NCBI GenBank assembly: GCA_001830475.1
Contig: MIAC01000087.1
Span: 5,860-12,120 of the forward strand
Length of the DNA stretch: 6,261 bases
DNA from: Rhodospirillales bacterium RIFCSPLOWO2_12_FULL_67_15
GTDB taxonomy: Bacteria > Pseudomonadota > Alphaproteobacteria > Rhodospirillales > 2-12-FULL-67-15
Direction of reading: 5' to 3'
Part shown: positions 1 to 5,135 of the stretch, piece by piece
Numbering within the stretch: position 1 is the first letter of the stretch
Layout: every line of letters starts with the position of its first letter
Notes under the pieces: generated by a model
The model's input: the letters and a program-made list of their open reading frames with translations, nothing else
Databases searched by the model: none
What the model was told of the DNA's origin: nothing
Program-made: the position numbers and the translations under genes

Positions 1-1
1 C

Positions 2-1342
2 GCCTTCCGCGACCATCAGCTCTCCGACGAGCTGGAAAACTACGGGCTCGACCGTTCCGCGACCGGCGGCTCGTGGCCGCGCCTGTTCGACGAGACGTTG
101 GCGGCGATGCGGTTTCGCGTCGGCCGGCGGCTTCTCACGATTTCCGCCACGCTCGATCTTCTTGCCGATCCCCGCCGGACGTTGCGCCGGCGCGCCGCGC
201 GCGCGCTCGCCGAGGGGCTCGCCCCGCGCGGGCCGCTGTTCGCGCTCGTCCTCAACACGCTCGCCAAGGACAAGGAGATCGAAGACCGCTGGCGCAAGTA
301 TCCGAACCCGCTCGCCTACCGCAACCTCGCCAACCAGGTCGAGGACAAGGTCGTTGACGCGCTTGTCGGCGCGGTGCGCGAATCGTTTCCCCGCCTCGCG
401 CACCGCTATTACAAGCTGAAGACGCGCACGCTCGGGCTCAAGTCGCTCGCGTACTGGGACCGCAACGCGCCGCTGCCCCAGGCCCCCGTTCGCGCTTACG
501 CCTGGAGCGAGGCCGAGGACATCGTCCTCGGCGCCTTCCGCGCCTTTTCGCCGCGCCTGGCGGAAATCGCCGGGAGATTTTTTCAAGCGCGCTGGATCGA
601 CGCCGCGCCGGCGCCGGGCAAGGATTCGGGCGCGTTCTCCCATCCCACCGCTCCCTCGGTCCATCCCTACATCCTGCTCAATTACCACGGCCGCGCCCGC
701 GACGTGATGACGCTCGCCCACGAGCTCGGCCACGGCGTGCATCAGGTTCTGTCCGCGCCCCAAGGCGCGTTGATGGCGGATGCGCCGCTGACGCTGGCCG
801 AGACGGCCTCGATCTTCGGCGAAATGCTCGTCTTCCGGGCGATGCTCGGCGCGGAATCGAACCCGGCGCGCCGGCGCGCGCTGCTCGCGGGCAAGATCGA
901 GGACATGCTGAACACGGTCGTCCGCCAGATCGCCTTCCACGAGTTCGAGCGCCGTTTCCACGACTCCCGGCGCGAAGGCGAGCTCGCGCCCGAGCGCATC
1001 GGCGCGATTTGGCTCGAGGTGCAGCGCGAAAGCCTCGGTCCCGCCTTCCGCTTCGCCCCCGAATACCGCTGGTTCTGGGCCTACATCCCGCATTTCATCC
1101 ATGCGCCGTTCTACGTCTATGCCTACGCTTTCGGCGATTGCCTGGTCAACGCGCTCTACGCCGTCTATCGCGGCGGTCATCCCGGTTTCGAGGGAAAATA
1201 TCTCGACATGCTCGGCGCGGGCGGGACGCTCAGGCACCGCGAGCTGCTCGCCCCCTTCGCGCTCGACGCCGGCGAGCCGGCGTTCTGGCGCCGCGGCCTC
1301 GACGTCGTCGCCGGACTGATCGACGAGCTGGAGGCGGCGTGA
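2..1342 (+). CDS. M3 family zinc oligoendopeptidase (PepF-like), 5' end outside the window
   Basis: The reading frame is open from base 2 to the TGA at 1340-1342, giving 446 residues. Oligoendopeptidase F proteins are usually about 600 residues, so roughly 150 N-terminal residues should lie upstream. The zinc site is clear: HELGH at visible residues 240-244 (bases 719-733) supplies two histidine ligands and the catalytic glutamate. The glutamate of ETASIFGE at residue 267 is the expected third ligand, 27 residues on. The C-terminal motif YIPHFIHAPFYVYAYAFG (from about residue 361) holds the conserved His and Tyr residues that bind substrate and stabilise the transition state in M3 enzymes. 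The family cleaves short peptides in the cytoplasm, and no membrane segment is visible here. The exact substrate cannot be told. The stop overlaps the start of the next gene by four bases, so the two are probably co-translated. An internal ATG at 110 is not a credible start because homologous-looking sequence continues upstream of it. Confidence 0.93.
   Translation, partial: AFRDHQLSDELENYGLDRSATGGSWPRLFDETLAAMRFRVGRRLLTISATLDLLADPRRTLRRRAARALAEGLAPRGPLFALVLNTLAKDKEIEDRWRKYPNPLAYRNLANQVEDKVVDALVGAVRESFPRLAHRYYKLKTRTLGLKSLAYWDRNAPLPQAPVRAYAWSEAEDIVLGAFRAFSPRLAEIAGRFFQARWIDAAPAPGKDSGAFSHPTAPSVHPYILLNYHGRARDVMTLAHELGHGVHQVLSAPQGALMADAPLTLAETASIFGEMLVFRAMLGAESNPARRRALLAGKIEDMLNTVVRQIAFHEFERRFHDSRREGELAPERIGAIWLEVQRESLGPAFRFAPEYRWFWAYIPHFIHAPFYVYAYAFGDCLVNALYAVYRGGHPGFEGKYLDMLGAGGTLRHRELLAPFALDAGEPAFWRRGLDVVAGLIDELEAA
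1330..1334 (+). promoter_or_regulatory. Ribosome binding site for the ABC1 kinase gene
   Basis: GGAGG lies inside the last codons of the peptidase gene, four bases before the GTG at 1339. It supports GTG as the start and indicates translational coupling across the overlap. Confidence 0.6.
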
Positions 1343-2694
1343 GCCCGAAACACGCCGGCACGGAAAATTCCTTGCGCGGGCGGGTCAAGCGCTACGCCCG
1401 CGTCGGCACGGCGATGGGCGGCATCGCCGCCAAGGCGGCGGGCCGCCGCCTGCTCGGCCGGCGCGCCAACGTCGCCGCCGAGGCGCTCGCGCTCAAGACC
1501 GTTCTCGGTGCGCTCAAGGGGCCGCTGATGAAGGTCGGGCAGATTCTTTCGACCGTGCCCGACTTGTTGCCGCCGGAATACACCACCGAACTCGCGCAGC
1601 TTCAGACCAACGCGCCGAGCATGGGCTGGGCATTCGTGCGCCGGCGGATGGCGGCGGAACTGGGGCCGGATTGGCAATCCCGCTTCCGCGCCTTCGCGCC
1701 GGTCGCCGCCGCGGCCGCCTCGCTCGGCCAGGTGCACCGGGCCACGTCCCGGGACGGCCGGCCGCTCGCCTGCAAGATTCAATATCCCGACATGGGCGCG
1801 GCGGTGGAGGCCGACCTCGTCCAGCTCAAGGTCGCCTTCGCCCTCTATCGCCGCTTCGACCGGGCGATCGAGACCGCCCGCATCCACGAGGAATTGTCGG
1901 CGCGCTTGCGCGAGGAACTCGACTACCGGCGCGAAGCGCGCAACATGCGCCTCTACGGCGCGATGCTCAAGCCCGAGAAAAAGGTCCATGTTCCCGAGCC
2001 GGTCGCGGAACTCTCCACCGGGCGGCTCCTGACCATGAACTGGCTCGAGGGCAGGCCGCTCAAAAGTTTCATCGGCGCGCCGCTCAGGTTCCGCAACACC
2101 ATCGCCTACAACATGTTCCGCGCCTGGTATGTCCCGTTCTACAACTACGGCGTGATTCACGGCGATCCGCACCTCGGCAATTACACGGTCCGGCCGGATG
2201 GAGACATCAACCTGCTCGACTTCGGCTGCATCCGCGTGTTCCGCCCGCCGTTCATCCGCGCGGTCATCGATCTTTACCGCGCGCTCCGCGACGGCGACGA
2301 GGACCTCGCCGTTTCCGCCTACCGCACCTGGGGCTTCAAGAATCTGGACCGGAAGCTGATCGCCATCTTGAGCCAGTGGGCGCGGTTCCTCTATGGCCCG
2401 TTGATGGAAGACAAGGCGCAGAAGATCCAGGACACCGGCGACACCGCCTATGGCGCCCGGGTCGCGGGCAAGGTGCATCGCGAACTGCGCGAATTCGGCG
2501 GCGTCATGCCGCCGCGCGAATTCGTCCTCATGGACCGCGCCGCGGTCGGGTTGGGAAGCGTGTTCACGCATCTCAAGGCGGAGATCAACTGGCACCGCCT
2601 GTTCCACGACTTGATCGAGGGCTTCGACGAGAAGGCGCTGGGCGAACGCCAACGCAAGATGCTCGCCCGGTTCGACATCCCGCCCGCGGATTGA
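1339..2694 (+). CDS. ABC1/AarF/UbiB-like atypical kinase without membrane anchor
   Basis: This gene encodes a 451-residue protein starting at GTG 1339, whose first four bases (GTGA) overlap the previous stop. The signature elements of the UbiB/ABC1/ADCK family appear in order. KVGQ at 65-68 is the family-specific KxGQ motif. The alanine-rich nucleotide loop AAAAASLGQVH is at 123-133. The ATP-contacting lysine is in ACKIQYP (K146), and the ExD motif is E193-L-D195. HGDPHLGN at 274-281 carries the catalytic-loop aspartate D276, and DFG is at 294-296. Characterised relatives are ATPases or kinases that support ubiquinone biosynthesis or lipid handling. E. coli UbiB ends in two transmembrane helices. 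Here the C-terminus (about 415-451) is charged and amphipathic, so the protein should be soluble or peripherally bound. For that reason I do not call it UbiB itself, and its substrate is unknown. An ATG at 1414 is a possible later start, but the GGAGG and the family-like N-terminal helix favour GTG 1339. Confidence 0.9.
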   Translation: MSPKHAGTENSLRGRVKRYARVGTAMGGIAAKAAGRRLLGRRANVAAEALALKTVLGALKGPLMKVGQILSTVPDLLPPEYTTELAQLQTNAPSMGWAFVRRRMAAELGPDWQSRFRAFAPVAAAAASLGQVHRATSRDGRPLACKIQYPDMGAAVEADLVQLKVAFALYRRFDRAIETARIHEELSARLREELDYRREARNMRLYGAMLKPEKKVHVPEPVAELSTGRLLTMNWLEGRPLKSFIGAPLRFRNTIAYNMFRAWYVPFYNYGVIHGDPHLGNYTVRPDGDINLLDFGCIRVFRPPFIRAVIDLYRALRDGDEDLAVSAYRTWGFKNLDRKLIAILSQWARFLYGPLMEDKAQKIQDTGDTAYGARVAGKVHRELREFGGVMPPREFVLMDRAAVGLGSVFTHLKAEINWHRLFHDLIEGFDEKALGERQRKMLARFDIPPAD

Positions 2695-2717
2695 TCGCCA
2701 CCGGACAAACGGCCCGG

Positions 2718-2746
2718 TTGACGCAAGTCCCTCCCGGCGGGACAAT
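2718..2746 (+). promoter_or_regulatory. Candidate sigma-70 promoter for the cyclic-nucleotide-binding gene
   Basis: TTGACG (2718-2723, five of six consensus bases) is followed after exactly 17 bases by GACAAT (2741-2746, four of six). Transcription would start near 2753, leaving a leader of about 40 bases before GTG 2795. The match is good for a GC-rich genome and lies in a real gap between genes. The call rests on pattern alone. Confidence 0.55.
2727..2743 (+). repeat. Inverted repeat GTCCC-N7-GGGAC inside the promoter
   Basis: GTCCC (2727-2731) and GGGAC (2739-2743) form a perfect 5-base inverted repeat with a 7-base centre. It fills most of the spacer and covers the first half of the candidate -10 box. 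That position would suit a repressor operator, but repeats this short arise often by chance in GC-rich DNA. Confidence 0.3.
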
Positions 2747-2762
2747 CGCTTCGCGAGCGAAT

Positions 2763-2781
2763 GGCTTCCGTCGCGGAAGCC
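2763..2781 (+). promoter_or_regulatory. Leader hairpin just ahead of the ribosome binding site
   Basis: GGCTTCCG (2763-2770) pairs perfectly with CGGAAGCC (2774-2781) around a three-base loop. No T-run follows, so it is not an intrinsic terminator. Its 3' arm ends three bases before the AGAGGA ribosome binding site, within the leader predicted from the upstream promoter. It could stabilise the mRNA 5' end or modulate ribosome access. Confidence 0.45.
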
Positions 2782-2783
2782 GC

Positions 2784-2789
2784 AGAGGA
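2784..2789 (+). promoter_or_regulatory. Ribosome binding site deciding a GTG start
   Basis: AGAGGA sits five bases before GTG 2795. This fixes the GTG as the start of the cyclic-nucleotide-binding protein. The next in-frame ATG comes only at about residue 51, inside the domain. Confidence 0.6.
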
Positions 2790-2794
2790 TCGAC

Positions 2795-3379
2795 GTGGAA
2801 AAGCTCGACGTCAAAAAGGATGCGTTCATCTTTCGCGAAGGCGACGCGGGCGATGCCGCCTACGTCGTCGATGCCGGTTCCGTCGCTATCGTCAAGACCA
2901 TCGAAGGCACCGAGGTGCGGCTCGCGACCGTCGGCCTCGGCGGGATGTTCGGCGAAATGGCGATCCTCGACGGCTCGCCGCGCATGGCGGGCGCGCAGGC
3001 GCTGGAGGATTCGATCCTCGTCGTCGTGCCGCGTCGGGTCATCGATTCGAAACTCAACAAATCCGATCCGTCCTTGCGGACGGTGTTTCGGGTTTTGGTC
3101 CAGAATCTGCGCAACGTCCATCACGCCTACATTAAACGCCCGCGCAGCGCGCAGGATTTTCTCAATCTTATCGAGTTCAATACCGCCAGCCTTTCGGCTT
3201 ACATGAACAAGACCGAGGACCGCGAACTTGCGGCCGCCACGAAGACGTCGTTGCTGGCGATCCAGTCGGCGCTGCTCGATCTCAAGCGCCGGTTCGCCGG
3301 CCACCCCGACCGGCGGAGCAGCGTTTTGCACGAGGCCGAAATGGTGGTTCCCCGGGCCGGACCGAAGGCCGTAGGATGA
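2795..3379 (+). CDS. Single cyclic-nucleotide-binding-domain protein (CRP-like sensor domain, no DNA-binding domain)
   Basis: This gene encodes 194 residues from GTG 2795 to the TGA at 3377-3379. Residues about 8-85 form a cNMP-binding beta-barrel. FREGDAGDAAYVVDAGSVAI (13-32) is the first conserved stretch. GMFGEMAILDGSPRMAGA (50-67) is the phosphate-binding cassette, with the expected glutamate (E54) and the phosphate-gripping arginine (R63). The residues after the arginine are Met-Ala-Gly, where typical binders often have a small Ser/Thr/Ala and a Thr/Ser. Ligand affinity and cAMP versus cGMP choice are therefore uncertain. Residues about 90-115 look like the C-helix that follows such domains. 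The tail (about 118-194) is mostly helical and charged, and I recognise no helix-turn-helix, kinase, channel or cyclase domain in it. The protein may act as a stand-alone sensor that binds a partner, but no function is assigned. It appears to have its own promoter and a terminator behind it, so it is probably transcribed alone. Confidence 0.88.
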   Translation: MEKLDVKKDAFIFREGDAGDAAYVVDAGSVAIVKTIEGTEVRLATVGLGGMFGEMAILDGSPRMAGAQALEDSILVVVPRRVIDSKLNKSDPSLRTVFRVLVQNLRNVHHAYIKRPRSAQDFLNLIEFNTASLSAYMNKTEDRELAAATKTSLLAIQSALLDLKRRFAGHPDRRSSVLHEAEMVVPRAGPKAVG

Positions 3380-3412
3380 ATTAACTTTTCGACCGCGCCC
3401 GGCGGCGCAGGC

Positions 3413-3466
3413 CGCCAAAATCAAAGACCGGGCGCGAAATTCGCCGCCGGGTTTTCGTTTTTGGCG
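3413..3466 (+). terminator. Probable rho-independent terminator, near-symmetrical with alternative pairings
   Basis: A large imperfect palindrome starts 33 bases after the stop of the cyclic-nucleotide-binding gene. CGCCAAAA (3413-3420) pairs with TTTTGGCG (3459-3466). CCGG (3428-3431) pairs with CCGG (3447-3450), and GCGA (3434-3437) with TCGC (3441-3444). A T-rich run, TTTT-CG-TTTTT (3452-3462), follows the GC-rich core, and an A-rich run precedes it. This is the form of an intrinsic, possibly bidirectional, terminator. A 2x2 mismatch interrupts the core. Upstream bases 3398-3407 can instead pair with 3442-3451 over ten perfect bases directly before the T-run. Confidence 0.55.
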
Positions 3467-3479
3467 CCTCCGCGCCCGC

Positions 3480-3495
3480 CCCCGCTTGTGCGGGG
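3480..3495 (+). repeat. Small hairpin CCCCGC-TTGT-GCGGGG before pntAA
   Basis: Six perfect pairs (3480-3485 with 3490-3495) close a TTGT loop. The loop and right arm contain the candidate -35 element of the pnt promoter. No T-run follows, so it is not a terminator. It could be an operator or chance symmetry. Confidence 0.3.
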
Positions 3496-3514
3496 CGGCC
3501 GGGCAGGGCATAAC
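3486..3514 (+). promoter_or_regulatory. Weak candidate promoter for the pnt operon
   Basis: TTGTGC (3486-3491) and CATAAC (3509-3514) are separated by 17 bases and lie downstream of the terminator and upstream of pntAA. The -35 matches consensus at three positions (the invariant TTG) and the -10 at four. Transcription would start near 3521, about 50 bases before the ATG. A promoter is expected in this gap because a terminator precedes it, but this exact placement is tentative. Confidence 0.35.
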
Positions 3515-3572
3515 CTCCGCCAGTTCGAGGCCCGGCACGAACCTCCCAGGGAGCTCCTTCGGAAACCCCGTC

Positions 3573-4712
3573 ATGAAAATCGCGATCCCCAAGGAACGCC
3601 GGCCGGGCGAGCGCCGGGTGGCGGCCTCGCCCGAGGTTGTCAGGAAACTCGCGGCGCTCGGCTTGGAAATCGTCGTCGAGGCGGGCGCGGGCGAAGGGAG
3701 TTCCTTCGCCGACGAGGCTTACCGCGCGGTCGGGGCGACGATCGCCCCGCCCGCCTCTGACACGCTCGGCGCCGCCGACATGGTCTGGAAGGTGCGCGCG
3801 CCCGAAGCGGGCGAGATCGCGGCCATGAAAAAGGGCGCGATCCTCGTCGCCCACATGGCGGCGCTCACCGACCGCGCCGGAGTCCAGGCTTGCGCCGACG
3901 CCGGCCTCGCCGTTTTCGCCATGGAGCTGATGCCGCGCATCACCCGCGCGCAAAGCATGGATGTGCTCTCGTCCCAGTCCAACCTCGCCGGCTACCGCGC
4001 GGTGATCGAGGCGGCGTCCGAATTCGGTCGCGGTTTTGCGATGATGATGACGGCGGCGGGAACGGTGGCGCCGGCCAAGGTGTTCGTCATGGGCGTCGGT
4101 GTCGCCGGGTTGCAGGCGATCGCCACCGCCAAGCGCCTGGGCGCGGTGGTGACGGCCTACGACGTCCGCGCCGCGACCAAGGAGCAGGTCGAGAGCCTCG
4201 GCGGCAAGTTCGTGGTGGTGGACGCGGAGGCGATGAAGACCGCCCAGACCGCGGGCGGCTATGCCAAGGAGATGAGCGAGGACTACAGGAAAAAAGAACA
4301 GGCGGTCATCGCCGAGCACGTCAAGAAGCAGGACATCGTCATCACCACCGCGTTGATCCCGGGCAAGCGCGCGCCGGTGCTGGTGACGGAAGAAATGGTG
4401 CGATCCATGGCGCCCGGCTCGGTGATTGTGGATTTGGCGGTGGAGGCGGGCGGCAACTGCGCCGGCGCCGAGGCGGACAGAATCGCGATCAAGAACGGCG
4501 TCAAGATCGTCGGCTACACCAATATGCCGAGCCGCATCGCCGCCGATTCCAGCGCGCTCTACGCGCGCAACTTGCTCAATTTCCTGACGCCGATGCTCGA
4601 CAAGCAGACCAAGGCGCTCGCCATCAACTGGGACGACGAGATCGTCAAGGGCACGCTGGTCGCGCGCGACGGCCGGATCGTGCACCCCTTGCTCGCGTCG
4701 GGAGGAAACTGA
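3573..4712 (+). CDS. pntAA: Proton-translocating NAD(P)+ transhydrogenase, NAD(H)-binding subunit (domain I)
   Basis: This gene encodes 379 residues from ATG 3573. The protein is the soluble domain I of the Re/Si-specific transhydrogenase: it binds NAD(H) and exchanges hydride with NADP(H) on domain III. Visible elements are the N-terminal MKIAIPKER start typical of the family, and the RQD loop with R122, Q127 and D130 in [10 protein letters not shown]. The Rossmann glycine motif GVGVAG is at 174-179 in [10 protein letters not shown], with the adenosine-binding aspartate in AYDVR (D197). The mobile loop that closes over NAD is [15 protein letters not shown] (about 227-241), including Y230 and M234. 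The length matches the split R. rubrum subunit (about 380). The E. coli PntA continues into membrane helices, but this protein ends before any. The frame is open upstream to 3486, but that stretch is not family-like and holds the putative promoter. AGGGAG (3548-3553) is rather far from the ATG; GGAAA (3561-3565) is a closer but poor ribosome binding site. Confidence 0.96.
   Translation: MKIAIPKERRPGERRVAASPEVVRKLAALGLEIVVEAGAGEGSSFADEAYRAVGATIAPPASDTLGAADMVWKVRAPEAGEIAAMKKGAILVAHMAALTDRAGVQACADAGLAVFAMELMPRITRAQSMDVLSSQSNLAGYRAVIEAASEFGRGFAMMMTAAGTVAPAKVFVMGVGVAGLQAIATAKRLGAVVTAYDVRAATKEQVESLGGKFVVVDAEAMKTAQTAGGYAKEMSEDYRKKEQAVIAEHVKKQDIVITTALIPGKRAPVLVTEEMVRSMAPGSVIVDLAVEAGGNCAGAEADRIAIKNGVKIVGYTNMPSRIAADSSALYARNLLNFLTPMLDKQTKALAINWDDEIVKGTLVARDGRIVHPLLASGGN
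4701..4705 (+). promoter_or_regulatory. Strong ribosome binding site for pntAB
   Basis: GGAGG lies within the last codons of pntAA and eight bases before ATG 4714. It is much stronger than anything in front of pntAA. Confidence 0.7.
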
Positions 4713-4713
4713 C

Positions 4714-5124
4714 ATGGATACCAGCCAAGTCGTCGAGCACGCCGCCCGGCTCGCCGCCGAGGCCGCGAAGCTCGCGGCGTCCGCCGGCACGCTTGCGTCC
4801 GAGACGGCCGGGCTCGCCGGCCAGCAGGGCGCGGGCGGCGATCCTTTCCTTTCGCTCTTCACCGTGTTCGTGCTCGCCTGTTTCGTCGGCTTCTACGTGG
4901 TGTGGAGCGTGACGCCGGCGCTGCATTCGCCGCTGATGTCGGTGACCAACGCCATATCCTCGGTGATCGTGGTCGGCGGCCTGCTCGCCGCCGGACCGCA
5001 GGACATGAACTTCGCCAAGGTGACGGGCTTTCTCGCGGTGACGCTCGCCTCGGTCAACATTTTCGGCGGGTTCATCGTCACCCAGCGCATGCTCGGCATG
5101 TTCAAGAAGAAAGCGAAGAAGTAG
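4714..5124 (+). CDS. pntAB: Proton-translocating NAD(P)+ transhydrogenase, small membrane subunit (domain II, alpha part)
   Basis: This gene encodes 136 residues that start one base after the pntAA stop. Three transmembrane helices are evident at about 44-64, 74-93 and 101-122. They include the family-typical stretch [23 protein letters not shown] between helices one and two. The positively charged end KKKAKK should be cytoplasmic. With the membrane half of PntB this subunit forms the proton channel. The size fits the separate PntAB of R. rubrum (about 139 residues) and corresponds to the C-terminal membrane part of the fused E. coli PntA. Residues about 5-40 form an alanine-rich amphipathic segment with little side-chain variety, which I read as a helical extension linking to domain I. 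The gap of one base and the in-gene ribosome binding site imply coupled translation with pntAA. Confidence 0.95.
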   Translation: MDTSQVVEHAARLAAEAAKLAASAGTLASETAGLAGQQGAGGDPFLSLFTVFVLACFVGFYVVWSVTPALHSPLMSVTNAISSVIVVGGLLAAGPQDMNFAKVTGFLAVTLASVNIFGGFIVTQRMLGMFKKKAKK

Positions 5125-5127
5125 GAG
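5123..5127 (+). promoter_or_regulatory. Ribosome binding site for pntB, overlapping the pntAB stop
   Basis: AGGAG overlaps the TAG stop of pntAB and ends eight bases before ATG 5136. This spacing favours 5136 over the in-frame ATG at 5148, which would be 20 bases away. Confidence 0.65.
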
Positions 5128-5135
5128 CGGAACCG

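Noticed and set aside
2763..2781. Treating the leader hairpin as the terminator of the kinase gene
   Set aside because: No T-run follows it, and a ribosome binding site and start codon lie within 14 bases.
1177..2829. Open frame of 550 codons on the - strand covering the whole ABC1 kinase gene
   Set aside because: It mirrors a gene with intact family motifs, its translation is rich in Arg, Glu, His and Ala without recognisable domains, and GC-rich codon use commonly leaves the antisense frame open.
1671..3206. Open frame of 511 codons on the + strand overlapping the kinase and the cyclic-nucleotide-binding gene
   Set aside because: It is a shifted frame across two well-supported genes, with an Arg/Pro/Ala-rich translation and no motifs.
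2795..3379. Reading the cNMP-domain protein as a CRP/FNR transcription factor
   Set aside because: No helix-turn-helix follows the C-helix and the tail is too short and too charged for the winged-helix domain.
3486..3572. Upstream extension of pntAA from a TTG at 3486
   Set aside because: The added 29 residues do not resemble the family N-terminus, MKIAIPKER is the typical start, and the stretch contains the candidate promoter.
3381..4862. Open frame of 493 codons on the - strand opposite pntAA
   Set aside because: The translation is a low-complexity His/Arg/Asp-rich product typical of antisense frames, while the + strand encodes a clear PntAA.
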